DNA of 64,000 bases from Myxococcales bacterium (lineage in GTDB: Bacteria > Myxococcota_A > Polyangia > Polyangiales > JADJMO01), in assembly GCA_016709545.1 (NCBI GenBank), contig JADJMO010000007.1, positions 310,001 to 374,000 of the forward strand, read 5' to 3'. Position 1 is the stretch's first letter. Every line of letters begins with the position of its first letter. A program made the translations under genes and the position numbers. Below, one piece after another: positions 21,730 through 30,483 of the stretch. The notes below the pieces were generated by a model that worked only from the letters and a program-made list of their open reading frames with translations, ran no database searches and was not told where the DNA came from.

Positions 21730-22836
21730 TCAGGGCAGCACGACGACGGGCGCGCCCTTGTTCGCGCCGCCGCCGTCGCCGAGCTGACCGAAGTCGTCCT
21801 TGCCCCAGCAGCGCACGCCGCCCTTGGAGAGGCGCGCGCACGTGTGGTGGTCGCCCGCCTGGATCTCCACGACGTCGCCGAGTCCGCTCACCGTCACGGG
21901 GCTCGCGCTGTCGGCGTGGCCGCCGTCTCCGAGCTGCCCGTAGTTCCCCTGACCGAAGCACCGCACCGTGTGGTCTGCGAGCAAGGCGCAGGTGTGCGCG
22001 CCGCCGAGGGCGAGCTGCACGACGCCCGCGAGGCCCTTCACCTTCGCGGGGGCGGGGCGGTCCTTCTTCGCGTCGTCGCCGAGCTGGCCGTGGTCGTTGC
22101 CACCCCAGCAGCTCACGCCGCCGTCGGTCGTGCGCGCACAGACGTGCTGCTCGCCGACGCGCACCTCGGCCGCGACGAGTCCGGGGACAAGGGTAGGGAC
22201 GCGGCGATCGGCCGTCGTACCGTCGCCGACCTTGCCGCGCGCGTTGTCTCCCCAGCAGAGCACGGCGCCGTCGTCCTTCACGACGCAGGAACTCCACCCG
22301 CCGAGCGCGAGCTGGCGCACCCCACCGAGCACCTTGCCCGGCGCGAAGCGGTCCTTGTCGGCGCCGTCGCCGAGCTGGCCCTGCAGGTTGCCGCCCCAGC
22401 ACCACACGTCACCAGCGATCCGCACGCACGAGTGCGAGGCGCCGACCGCGATCGCGTCGACGTGGGTGAGGCCGACCACGGGCACCGCCGACGTGCGGTC
22501 CTCGTTGGTGCCGTCGCCGAGCTGCCCGAAGGCGTTGTAGCCCCAGCACACGGCGCCGCCCGACGCGGTGATGGCGCAGGCGTGGTAGTCGCCGATCTCG
22601 ATCTGACGCGCGCCCTGGGCGAACCCGAGCTCGAGCTTCTGCGCGCCGATCTCCTCCGATTGCTCCTGGGCGAGCGCGCGTCCGTGGCACTGGATCGTCG
22701 CGCCCTTGCGCACGCACGTCTCGTCACCGCCCACCGCGAGCGGGTCGGGCTCGCTCGTCGCGGTCGGGCTCGCGACCTTCGGCGCGCTCGAGCCACAGCC
22801 GACGACGCAGAGGACGACCAGGGAGCCGAGGCGCAT
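21730..22836 (-). CDS. RCC1-repeat lipoprotein
   Basis: 368 residues. Lipobox VVGC (Cys14), then six or so RCC1/BNR-type blades, each with a CWG(Y/G/D)N...GQLGDG signature and a preceding HxC(A/V) strand. A seven-bladed propeller is the usual fold. Secreted propellers of this type are common in myxobacteria and have no fixed role. Divergent from the His-rich lipoprotein gene across 191 bases. Confidence 0.85.
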   Translation of the reverse strand: MRLGSLVVLCVVGCGSSAPKVASPTATSEPDPLAVGGDETCVRKGATIQCHGRALAQEQSEEIGAQKLELGFAQGARQIEIGDYHACAITASGGAVCWGYNAFGQLGDGTNEDRTSAVPVVGLTHVDAIAVGASHSCVRIAGDVWCWGGNLQGQLGDGADKDRFAPGKVLGGVRQLALGGWSSCVVKDDGAVLCWGDNARGKVGDGTTADRRVPTLVPGLVAAEVRVGEQHVCARTTDGGVSCWGGNDHGQLGDDAKKDRPAPAKVKGLAGVVQLALGGAHTCALLADHTVRCFGQGNYGQLGDGGHADSASPVTVSGLGDVVEIQAGDHHTCARLSKGGVRCWGKDDFGQLGDGGGANKGAPVVVLP

Positions 22837-22887
22837 GGCCACAATGGACACCGCGCTTGGGTGAGGGCTGCAAGAGCGTCCGCGGGT

Positions 22888-22900
22888 CAGACGGCGTCTG
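22888..22900. promoter_or_regulatory. perfect palindrome upstream of a -24/-12 promoter
   Basis: CAGACGGCGTCTG: arms CAGACG/CGTCTG around one G. It lies 66 bases before the -24 element at 22966, a sensible place for an activator of the NtrC class. Confidence 0.4.
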
Positions 22901-22965
22901 GAATCGTGACAGGTGGGAGATCGGCCAAGTGCCTGGAACTGCTTGGAGAAGGCCGCGAGGACGGC

Positions 22966-22981
22966 TGGCACGTCGCCTGCT
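22966..22981 (+). promoter_or_regulatory. candidate sigma-54 (-24/-12) promoter
   Basis: TGGCACGTCGCCTGCT: the GG and GC doublets are ten bases apart, as required, and only one core position differs from TGGCACG-N4-TTGCT. Predicted start of transcription near 22992, giving a leader of about 36 bases before the ATG at 23028 and its AGGAGG site. Drives the His-rich lipoprotein. Confidence 0.6.
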
Positions 22982-23027
22982 GTAGTGCGGGTGTGCCGGC
23001 GCTCCGGTAACACCCAGGAGGATTCCC

Positions 23028-23810
23028 ATGGCTCTCTCGTCGATGCTCCGTTGGTCGTTCGTCGTCTCGGTCGGTCTCGCCTCGCTCGCGGGCTGCAGCG
23101 GCCCTGCGGCGCCCACGGAGAGTGGTGGGGTCGCCGTCGAGGGTTCGTCCGTCGAGGTGGCCGCCGCGAAGCCGGTCGCCGCGACCGCCGACGCGAAGTT
23201 CAGCCGCTGGCTCGTGAGCCCGAGCGGCAAGGTCCGCGGCATGCTGCTCGAGGACGGCGGCATCGTCCACGTGAAGGGCAAGGACCTCGACACCAGCAAG
23301 CTCACCGCGGGCGACGCGATCCACGTCGACGGCCTCGCGATCGAGAAGGACGCGCGCAAGGTCTACATGTTCGCCGGCGTCACCAAGGGCAGCGACGAGA
23401 TCGTCAAGAAGCCCGAGCACGCCTCGAAGATGATGGGCAAGGAGGGCTTCGGCGGCTGGAAGAAGCACCACGAGAAGGGCGCCGCCGCCGCGGATGGCCC
23501 GAACAAGAAGCACGAGGGCAAGAAGCACGAGGGCAAGAAGCACGACGGCTGGAAGAAGCACCACGAAGAGGACCTCAGCAAGCTCGAGACCATCTCGGCC
23601 GAGGGCACCATCGCGGACATCCTGCCCGCGCGTCACGGCAAGACGCTGCTCCTCTCCGACGGCTCGCTCGCGTACCTGAAGCACGACGCGAAGCTCGACG
23701 TGAAGAAGGGCGACACCGTGAAGCTCACCGGCAAGGGCGGCACGTACCCGGCCGGCAAGGCGCTCTTCGTGAAGACGGCGGTCCTCTCGACCGGCACCGT
23801 CGAGCTGTGA
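23028..23810 (+). CDS. lipoprotein with His/Lys-rich centre between two OB-like halves
   Basis: 260 residues. Lipobox LAGC (Cys23). Two similar halves (about 55-120 and 190-258), each with G.(V/I)...L.DG pattern and ending in a DxVxLxG-type strand, flank a KKHEGKKHEGKKHDGWKKHH region with many histidines that could bind metal ions. The strong AGGAGG site before the ATG and a hairpin terminator after the stop make this a single-gene transcription unit. Function unknown; metal sequestration in the periplasm is a guess. Confidence 0.7.
   Translation: MALSSMLRWSFVVSVGLASLAGCSGPAAPTESGGVAVEGSSVEVAAAKPVAATADAKFSRWLVSPSGKVRGMLLEDGGIVHVKGKDLDTSKLTAGDAIHVDGLAIEKDARKVYMFAGVTKGSDEIVKKPEHASKMMGKEGFGGWKKHHEKGAAAADGPNKKHEGKKHEGKKHDGWKKHHEEDLSKLETISAEGTIADILPARHGKTLLLSDGSLAYLKHDAKLDVKKGDTVKLTGKGGTYPAGKALFVKTAVLSTGTVEL
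23505..23549 (+). repeat. 15-bp tandem repeat encoding KKHEG
   Basis: AAGAAGCACGAGGGC in three in-frame copies (third with one change) inside the His-rich lipoprotein. Confidence 0.85.
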
Positions 23811-23829
23811 GCTAGCAGCAGGGTTGGAG

Positions 23830-23868
23830 CGGGGGCGTGGCGAGAGCTGCGCCCCCGTTCTTGTTTGC
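23830..23868 (+). terminator. rho-independent terminator
   Basis: Arms CGGGGGCG (23830-23837) and CGCCCCCG (23850-23857), 12-base loop, followed by TTCTTGTTT. Nineteen bases after the His-rich lipoprotein stop. Confidence 0.7.
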
Positions 23869-23893
23869 AAAAGCGGCGCTCGCCCGCCGCCGT

Positions 23894-24979
23894 TCACTTG
23901 ATCCGCGTCGCGCAGCCGAAGGCGATGTCGACCTTGCCGGCCTTGTCGGCGCTGACCGCGGTGCACGAGCTCGTGCAGAGGTAGATCTTCGTCGGCTTGA
24001 CGGGGTCGTCGTAGTACCAGCCGCCGGCCGCGGTGCAGCCGTCCTTGCCGGTCGGCACGTACACGAGCGTGTCCTTCTTGCCGCTGCCGCTCGTGTACTC
24101 GACGTTGACCTTGCCCGGGTCGATGGTGCTGCCGTCGGGAGGGGCGGGGATCGAGAAGATGCAGGGGATCTTCTCGGCCACGGCGACGGCCGCGGTGAGC
24201 GTCTTGAAGAGCGCGGTCCAGTCGGCCGTGCAGATCGAGAACTTGAGGCCGCCCGTCGCGTCGGCGAGCTTGTAGTACTGCATTCCCGGCGCCGCCGCGC
24301 CCTCGGGTGGGAAGCCGCTCGTCTGACACGCGCCGGTCGGGTTGGTGAACGTGGGGGCCACCTTCTCGGACGCGATGGCGTGCGTCTTGAACCCGTGACC
24401 GAGGAGGCCGGCCCACTGCTTGTAGAACTCCTCCGCCGTGAGGGGCTCGCTCTCGTCGTCGGTGACTGCGATCAGGTGGGTGATGGCGAGCGGGCGCAGG
24501 AAGCTCTTGTACTTGGGGAACTCCTCGATCACGGCCTTGAGCGGGTCGTGGGAGGCGACGTCGCGATCGACGAGCAGGTAGCTCGGGCTGCCGCCGAGGG
24601 GCGGCGGCACCTTCACGAACGCCGACGAGGTGATCATCACCACGTGGTAGTCGATGCCGGCCTTGGCCATGGCCGTCGAGAAGGCGTTGAGGTTGTCCTG
24701 CACGCGCTTGGCCTCGTTGTCCATCGAGCCCGAGCTGTCGACGACCCACACGAGGTCGACGGGGGCCACGGACGGCTCGGCCTTCTTGCTGATGGCGGCG
24801 CACGAGCCGGTGTCGTCACCGGGCGTGCCGAGGTCGACGCCGTCGTCTCCGCCCCCACCCCCACCCGAGTCGGACACGCCGAGGTCGAGTCCTCCGTCGG
24901 AGAGCACGCGGATGTCCTCCTTGGCGGGGGAGCAGCCGAAGGAGAGGAGGGCGAGAAGAAGCCAACTGCGCGACGACAT
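23894..24979 (-). CDS. von Willebrand factor A lipoprotein (paralogue of the one at 18729)
   Basis: 361 residues. Lipobox SFGC (Cys16), Gly/Asp linker, VWA domain with intact MIDAS DSSGSM near 83-88. The C-terminal 90 residues match the protein at 18729: IPC, then VNVEYT, GGWYYDDPVKPTKIYLC, C, and GCATRIK, with the same five cysteines. Likely surface exposed. Convergent with the His-rich lipoprotein, the terminator lying between. Confidence 0.8.
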   Translation of the reverse strand: MSSRSWLLLALLSFGCSPAKEDIRVLSDGGLDLGVSDSGGGGGGDDGVDLGTPGDDTGSCAAISKKAEPSVAPVDLVWVVDSSGSMDNEAKRVQDNLNAFSTAMAKAGIDYHVVMITSSAFVKVPPPLGGSPSYLLVDRDVASHDPLKAVIEEFPKYKSFLRPLAITHLIAVTDDESEPLTAEEFYKQWAGLLGHGFKTHAIASEKVAPTFTNPTGACQTSGFPPEGAAAPGMQYYKLADATGGLKFSICTADWTALFKTLTAAVAVAEKIPCIFSIPAPPDGSTIDPGKVNVEYTSGSGKKDTLVYVPTGKDGCTAAGGWYYDDPVKPTKIYLCTSSCTAVSADKAGKVDIAFGCATRIK

Positions 24980-25048
24980 ACCGGCAAGCGTACCGGGATC
25001 GCGCAGTTCGTCAGCTGTCTCGCCGGCGTGATGTTTTGCTGCGACGTG

Positions 25049-25450
25049 TTAAGCGCTCTTGCGGCGCGCGGGCCCGGCGATCTCGCGGAGGTCCGGATCG
25101 ACGACGCGGTTCTGATCGTCGACGAGCACCACCGTGGGCCGCCACCCGGCCGCGTCGGCCGCGTCGACCTCGGCGAAGGTCGCGATGATGACCTTGTCCT
25201 TCGGCTCGACGAGGTGCGCGGCCGCGCCGTTGATGCAGATGACGCCGGAGCCATCGTCGCCGCGGATCGCATACGTGGTGAGCCGGGTGCCGCGCGTGAC
25301 GTTCCACACGTGCACGGCCTCGTGCTCCAGGATCTTCGCCGCGTCCATCAGCTCGCCGCTGATGGTGACGCTGCCCTCGTAGTCGAGGTCGGCGTGGGTG
25401 ACGGTCGCGCGGTGGATCTTGGACTTGAACAGATGCAGGCGGGTCGACAT
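25049..25450 (-). CDS. panD: aspartate 1-decarboxylase
   Basis: 133 residues, normal length. Makes beta-alanine for pantothenate from aspartate. The self-cleavage site YEGS is present (Gly26-Ser27), which yields the pyruvoyl group, and THADLDYEGSVTI, VWNVTRGTRLTTYAI and NGAAAHLV match the family. Cytosolic. 69 bases after the start of the VWA lipoprotein gene and 81 bases from the next minus-strand gene, so its operon context is loose. Confidence 0.95.
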   Translation of the reverse strand: MSTRLHLFKSKIHRATVTHADLDYEGSVTISGELMDAAKILEHEAVHVWNVTRGTRLTTYAIRGDDGSGVICINGAAAHLVEPKDKVIIATFAEVDAADAAGWRPTVVLVDDQNRVVDPDLREIAGPARRKSA

Positions 25451-25531
25451 CGGGCCTCCGGTCCTGGCCGTCGGGGTCCAGGCCTGCGCGGAGGTTGGGC
25501 GGGGGCCTCTGCCGGGTCAACCCCGGCGCGT

Positions 25532-27013
25532 TCACCCGAGCCGCTCGAGCACCGCGATCACGTGCTCGGGGGATTTTTCCGCGATCTTGCGCAGCAGATC
25601 GGCCGACAGGAGCGCGAGGGTCGAGCCAGCCTTGGCGACCACGGTCGTGGCGGGGGAGATGGCGTGCATCGCGTCGCGGACGCCCACGAACCGGTCGACG
25701 CCGACGGTCGCGATGGGAGGCTTCTTGCCGGGCTTGCCGTCGTGCACCACGAGCTCGCCCTTGGTCACGAGGCACGCGACCTTGGGGGTCTCGTCGGCCG
25801 CGATGATCACCGTGTCGGCGTCGACGTGCTCGATCTTCTGGATGCACCCGAGCAGCTCGTCGCGCACCAGCACCTCGAGCTGCGAGAGGGTCTCGTGCAT
25901 CGAGAAGAACGAGTCGATGCCGTGGAGCTGCTTGGTCGCCGCGATGCGGTGCCGCAGGTCTTCGTTCTCCTTCATGAACTTCTTGAGCGACGAGGCCTCG
26001 ATGGCCCACACCTCGCTCGGCCGCTCGGCGCGCAGCGTGGCGGTGCACCGCGGGTCGTCGTCGACGAGCACGCTCGACTCGCCGAGCAGCCACCCCGGGA
26101 AGCAGCAGCGCACGAGGCGCGAGGTCTTGCCGTCGCCGTTCTGCAGCCACACGCCGACCAGGCCGCTCTTGATGACGAACACCGTGCGCGAAGGCTCGCC
26201 CTCGCGGACGAGCGCCTTGCCCTGCTCGAGCTTGTGCAGGACCTTGTGGTCGCCGAGCCAGTCCTCGTTGTCGCGGCCGACGCCGTAGAGCTGCGGGCAT
26301 TCGTAGATGGTGCCGATGGGGCGCATCCGCTCGCGGCTGTCGTCGAGGAGCCTTCGGATCGGCGACCCCTGGAAGCTCTCCGGGCCCATGATCTCGACCG
26401 AGAGCGAGGAGAGCTTCTCGAGGGTCACGAGGTCGAAGCGATCGGCGAACTCGCGCGCGGCGGCCTCGAGGTGCTGCACCGCGAGCGCGGGGTTGCCGAG
26501 CTTGCGCTCGACGACGGCCATCCACACGAGCACCGCGCCGCGGCGGTCGGGGGCCTGCAGCAGGCGCGGCATGATGAGGCGCGCCTTCTCGAGCGACTCG
26601 TTGTCCCCCTTGCCGACCAGGAGCTGCGCGCGGGCGTAGAGCGCCTTGTCGTCGAGCGCCGCGGTCGAGGGCGGGGCCTCCTCCTCCTCGTCCGCGCCGA
26701 GGTCGCCGAGGAGGCCGCTCAGCTCGGAGTCGGGGCTCGCGAACGGATCGTCGCCGACGGCGGGCGTCTCGATGGGTCGACGCGCGGCCTCGAGGATCTT
26801 GTCGACGTCGAGCGGGTTCGCCATCGCCCCGTGCTCGTCGACCTCGAGGTCGACCACGAAGACGTCGCCCGTGGAGGCCGGGATCACCACCGAGATGAGC
26901 CAGATTCCGCCCGCCGCGCGGCGCACGAGCCTCGCGTCGCGCGCGACGACGAAGCCGCCCCACTCGGCGAACAGGTGGGTGCCGACCGCCGACAACACTT
27001 CTTCGCGCGTCAC
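25532..27013 (-). CDS. cyclic nucleotide-binding-domain regulator-like protein
   Basis: 493 residues. N-terminal domain of about 75 residues, acidic linker, TPR-like helices (about 125-200), then a cNMP-binding domain about 245-345 (LEQGKALVREGEPSRTVFVIKSG ... PGWLLGES). A second, more degenerate copy follows at about 375-485. No DNA-binding helix-turn-helix is evident, so it may respond to cAMP or cGMP without being a transcription factor. A cyclase is encoded at 6215-7954; no link is shown. 81 bases upstream of panD. Confidence 0.75.
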   Translation of the reverse strand: MTREEVLSAVGTHLFAEWGGFVVARDARLVRRAAGGIWLISVVIPASTGDVFVVDLEVDEHGAMANPLDVDKILEAARRPIETPAVGDDPFASPDSELSGLLGDLGADEEEEAPPSTAALDDKALYARAQLLVGKGDNESLEKARLIMPRLLQAPDRRGAVLVWMAVVERKLGNPALAVQHLEAAAREFADRFDLVTLEKLSSLSVEIMGPESFQGSPIRRLLDDSRERMRPIGTIYECPQLYGVGRDNEDWLGDHKVLHKLEQGKALVREGEPSRTVFVIKSGLVGVWLQNGDGKTSRLVRCCFPGWLLGESSVLVDDDPRCTATLRAERPSEVWAIEASSLKKFMKENEDLRHRIAATKQLHGIDSFFSMHETLSQLEVLVRDELLGCIQKIEHVDADTVIIAADETPKVACLVTKGELVVHDGKPGKKPPIATVGVDRFVGVRDAMHAISPATTVVAKAGSTLALLSADLLRKIAEKSPEHVIAVLERLG

Positions 27014-27111
27014 GCAGTCGAGGATAGAGCCGGGACTGGTGAAAGGACAAACTCGCTACGCGAGCCGGCTGGGTTGGCTCTGTCGCTCCCGGACCGGTCC
27101 TCCGCTCCGGG

Positions 27112-28887
27112 TCAGGCCTTCTTGGCCTTCTTCTTCTCGCCCTTCTGGGCGGGCCCGCTCGCGGCGCGGGCCACGGCCAGCATCTCCTCGGCGGCGCGCC
27201 GGGTCGTGTCGGTGAGCTTGGAGCCGCCCATCATGCGGGCGAGCTCCTCGACGCGCTCCTCGGTCTCGAGGCGACGCACCACGCTGACCGTGCGGCCCTT
27301 CTGCTCGCGCTTCTCGACGTGGAAGTGCACGTCGGCGAAGGCGGCGATCTGGGGCAGGTGGGTGATGCACAGCACCTGGTGGTGGCGCGCGACCTCGGCG
27401 ATCTTGCGGCCGATGGCCTCGGCCACCGCGCCGCCGACGCCCGCGTCGACCTCGTCGAACACGTAGAGGCCGGCGTGGGCGTCCTTGCTCGCGAGCACCC
27501 GCTTGACCGCGAGGAGCGCGCGCGAGAGCTCACCGCCCGAGGCGATGCGGCGCAGGGGGCGCGGGTCTTCCCCGGGGTTCGGCGCGATAAGGAGCTCGAC
27601 GCGGTCGATGCCCGTGCGGCCGAGGCGCGCGCGGGAGGCGTCGGCGTCGACGACCAGTCCCTCGTCGCCGTCGGGCGCCGCGACCGTGGCGACCTCGACG
27701 ACGATGCGAGCCTTGCCCATCGACAGGCTCGCGAGCTCCTGGGCGATGGCCTCGCCGAGGGCGGCGGCCGCCGCGCGCCTCGCCTTCGAGAGCGCGCGCG
27801 CGAGGGTCGTGGCGGTCCCGAGCAGGGCGGCGCGCTCGCGTTCGTGCTGCGCCATCTTCGAGTCGCCGGCGTCGAGCGTGGCGAGCTCCGCGGCGAGCGA
27901 GTCGCGGAAAGCGAGCAGCTCGGTCGTGGTGGGGCCGTGCTTGCGCAAGAGGCGTGAGAGCTCGTAGAGGCGCTCCTCCACCTCGGACAGGCGGTTCGGA
28001 TCCTGGTCGACCGACTCGGCGTAGCGGCCGAGCGCGTGCGCCACGTCGCGCAGCTCCGTGGCCGCGGACTCCACTTGCCGGACCAGCGGCGCGAGGCGCT
28101 CGTCGAGGGCGGCCGCGTGACCGAGCTCGGCGATCGTGCGGCCGAGGGTGTCGAGCACGCTGCCCTCGGTGCTCTCGAGGCGGGCCTCGGCGGCGCTGGT
28201 CACCTCGGCGAGCTTGGTCCCGTGGCGCAGGCGACCGCGCTCGGCCTCGAGCGCCGACTCCTCGCCGGCCTCCGGCGCGAGCTTCTCGATCTCGGCGAGC
28301 TGGAAGCGCAGGAAGTCCTCGCGCGCGCGGAGGGTGTCGAGCCGGCTCTGCTCCTCGCGCCGCGCGCGCTCGAGCGCGCTCAGCTGCTCGACGACGGCGC
28401 CGAGGGCCTCGCGGTCGGCGTCCAGGCCCGCGTAGGCGTCGAGCAGGCCTGCGTGCGAGGCCGGGTCGCAGAGGGTCTGGCTCTCGTGCTGGGAGGCGAT
28501 GTCGCAGAGGCCGCGCGTGAGCTCGGCGAGCAGCGCCACCGGCACGAGCCGTCCGTTGACGAAGGCCTTGGAGCGACCCGCGCTCGAGACGACGCGCCGC
28601 ACGAGCAGGCGGCCCTCGTCGCCCACCTCGGCGAGCCCGGCGTCCTCGAGGGCGCGGCGCAGCGCCGGCAGCGCGCCGACGTCGAACGAGGCCTCGACCT
28701 CGGCCGACTCGCAGCCGGTGCGCACGACCTCGGGGCGGGCGCGACCCCCGAGCACGAGCGCGAGCGCGTCGACGAGGATCGACTTGCCCGCGCCGGTCTC
28801 GCCGGAAAGGACGGAGAGCCCCTTGCCGAGCTCGATCGCGAGGCCGTCGATGAGGACGAAGTCGCGGACGCGGAGCTCCTCGAGCAA
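27112..28887 (-). CDS. recN: DNA repair ATPase RecN
   Basis: 591 residues, SMC-like. Walker A GETGAGKS near 31-38, the IASQHESQTL block of RecN, a long coiled-coil centre, Walker B LYVFDEVDAGVGG, and THLPQIAAFAD near the end. It holds broken ends together in double-strand break repair. Start is TTG at 28887: it gives the standard RecN opening (LEELRVRDFVLIDG) and follows an AAGGAG site. It lies 11 bases after the preceding gene. Confidence 0.95.
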   Translation of the reverse strand: MLEELRVRDFVLIDGLAIELGKGLSVLSGETGAGKSILVDALALVLGGRARPEVVRTGCESAEVEASFDVGALPALRRALEDAGLAEVGDEGRLLVRRVVSSAGRSKAFVNGRLVPVALLAELTRGLCDIASQHESQTLCDPASHAGLLDAYAGLDADREALGAVVEQLSALERARREEQSRLDTLRAREDFLRFQLAEIEKLAPEAGEESALEAERGRLRHGTKLAEVTSAAEARLESTEGSVLDTLGRTIAELGHAAALDERLAPLVRQVESAATELRDVAHALGRYAESVDQDPNRLSEVEERLYELSRLLRKHGPTTTELLAFRDSLAAELATLDAGDSKMAQHERERAALLGTATTLARALSKARRAAAAALGEAIAQELASLSMGKARIVVEVATVAAPDGDEGLVVDADASRARLGRTGIDRVELLIAPNPGEDPRPLRRIASGGELSRALLAVKRVLASKDAHAGLYVFDEVDAGVGGAVAEAIGRKIAEVARHHQVLCITHLPQIAAFADVHFHVEKREQKGRTVSVVRRLETEERVEELARMMGGSKLTDTTRRAAEEMLAVARAASGPAQKGEKKKAKKA

Positions 28888-28898
28888 GGGCGGCTCCT

Positions 28899-30029
28899 TC
28901 AGCGGCTCGCGGCCTCGCGGGCGCGCTGCTGGGCGACCGCGACGACCTTCACGAACAGCCCACGCAGGAACGGCGTCTCGCTCGGCCGGTCGCTGACCAC
29001 GCCCGCGCGCTTGACCGCGTCGGCCACGAGCAGCGCGTCGATCGCCTTCTCGAGCGAGCCCGCGGCGTGCAGCGAGAGGGCGCCGTCGCGCAGGCGCGTG
29101 AAGTAGAGCCGCTTGCGGGCGTCGTCGAAATAGGCGTCGGTGGCCTCGTCGATCGCGGTGTTGACCGCGGTGTCGATCTCCTTCTGCTGGTCGTCGGTGG
29201 GGGGCGCCTCGGGGTTGATGCCCACGATGCCCTGCACCTTCTCGTTGATCGACTCGAGCAGCGCCACGGCGACGGGGTCGTCGGGCAGCCAGGAGGCGAA
29301 CTCGGGCTCGTCGTGCAGGCGGAGCGACCCGCCGAGGCGGGCCTTCGCCGCGTCGTCCGCGGGCAGCGACAGGCCGAGGGCGTCGATCGGGTGGGCCTCG
29401 CTCTTCTGGTCCGGCCCGACGAGCAGATCGCTCGCGGCGTCGAGGCCCATCGGGAGGACCTGCTTGCCGGCGACCGACTGCGCGCGGGCGTCGGCGATGC
29501 GCGCGCGAGCCCAGGCCACGGGGACCTCCATCGGCGCGCGGCCGGCGCGGGCGAGCCACGCGTGCCAGATCTGACGGAGGTTGCCGGCCGTCGGCGTGCC
29601 GCGCTCGAGCTTCACGATGCCGACGCGGTCCATGGTGGTGACCTCGACCACGTCGGTCGAGCCGGTGCTGTTGATCTTGGCGATCCACCAGATCTGCGCG
29701 CCGCGCCCGTCGGGGAACAGCGCGCGGGCCTCGACCGACGCCTTGGGCGCGCCGATGGCCTGCGTCACGTGACCGACCTCGGGGATCGCGATGCCGCGCG
29801 ACTTGAGGATGCCGAGTCCACGCCGCGCGGCCTTGCGCAGGGCGGCGGGGGCCTCGTCGACGCGCGCGACGGCGGCGACCGCCCCCGCGTTCTTGGCGTC
29901 GATCCAGGCCGTCACGAGCGCCTCCTGGTCGGCGGCGGAGAGCGCCGCGGCGAGCGACAGCGCGTTCTCGGCCGGTGCGGCGACGAGCGAGGCATCGAGG
30001 GTGGTGACGGCGGCGGATTTCTTGGACAT
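28899..30029 (-). CDS. conserved-looking soluble protein, unknown
   Basis: 376 residues without signal or membrane segment. Begins with a Lys/Ala-rich tail, then mixed alpha/beta sequence with GIVKLERGTPTAGNLRQIW near the middle and a C-terminal helical bundle. I cannot name a family. Positioned 11 bases upstream of recN and 12 bases after the RidA-like gene, so co-transcription with recN is likely. Confidence 0.6.
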   Translation of the reverse strand: MSKKSAAVTTLDASLVAAPAENALSLAAALSAADQEALVTAWIDAKNAGAVAAVARVDEAPAALRKAARRGLGILKSRGIAIPEVGHVTQAIGAPKASVEARALFPDGRGAQIWWIAKINSTGSTDVVEVTTMDRVGIVKLERGTPTAGNLRQIWHAWLARAGRAPMEVPVAWARARIADARAQSVAGKQVLPMGLDAASDLLVGPDQKSEAHPIDALGLSLPADDAAKARLGGSLRLHDEPEFASWLPDDPVAVALLESINEKVQGIVGINPEAPPTDDQQKEIDTAVNTAIDEATDAYFDDARKRLYFTRLRDGALSLHAAGSLEKAIDALLVADAVKRAGVVSDRPSETPFLRGLFVKVVAVAQQRAREAASR

Positions 30030-30041
30030 GGGCTCCTCGGA

Positions 30042-30425
30042 TCAGGCGAGCGCGACGAGGTCGATCTCGACCTTCGCGCCACGGGGCAGGGCGACGACCT
30101 GCACGGTCGCGCGAGCGGGCGGCGCGCTCGGGAAGCGCTCGCCGTAGATGGCGTTGACCTTGGCGAAGTCGCCGAGGTCGATGAGGTAGATGGTGGCGCG
30201 GACGACGTTCTCGAAGGAGGTGCCGGCGGCGGCGAGCACCGCGGCGAGGTTCTCCATCACCCGCCGCGTCTGCACCTCGATGTCGCCCTCGACGAGCTGA
30301 CCCGTCGCGGGATCGAGCGGGATCTGGCCGCTCAGGAACACGAGGCCGCCGGCCTTCACCGCCTGGCTGTAGGGGCCGATCGCGGCGGGCGCCGCGGGGG
30401 TCGAGACGATCTCCTTGGACGCCAT
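30042..30425 (-). CDS. ridA: RidA family deaminase (YjgF/YER057c/UK114)
   Basis: 127 residues, standard length. Family signs: AAIGPYSQAVKAGGLVFLSGQI at the start, the catalytic Arg in VVRATIYL, and KVEIDLVALA at the end. It hydrolyses reactive 2-aminoacrylate and similar imines. Cytosolic, usually a trimer. First gene of the ridA / unknown / recN unit. Divergent from the lipoprotein at 30484. Confidence 0.9.
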   Translation of the reverse strand: MASKEIVSTPAAPAAIGPYSQAVKAGGLVFLSGQIPLDPATGQLVEGDIEVQTRRVMENLAAVLAAAGTSFENVVRATIYLIDLGDFAKVNAIYGERFPSAPPARATVQVVALPRGAKVEIDLVALA

Positions 30426-30483
30426 GGTGGCAGCGGCGCTAGCAAGGCGTGTCGCGAGCGTCGAGGTCGGATATGAATCCGGC

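Noticed and set aside
27088..27111. Hairpin CCCGGA...TCCGGG after recN as a terminator
   Set aside because: Six-base stem with no T-tract; too weak to call.
30428..30450. -24/-12-like sequence before the discoidin lipoprotein
   Set aside because: The GG and GC doublets are eleven bases apart, not ten.
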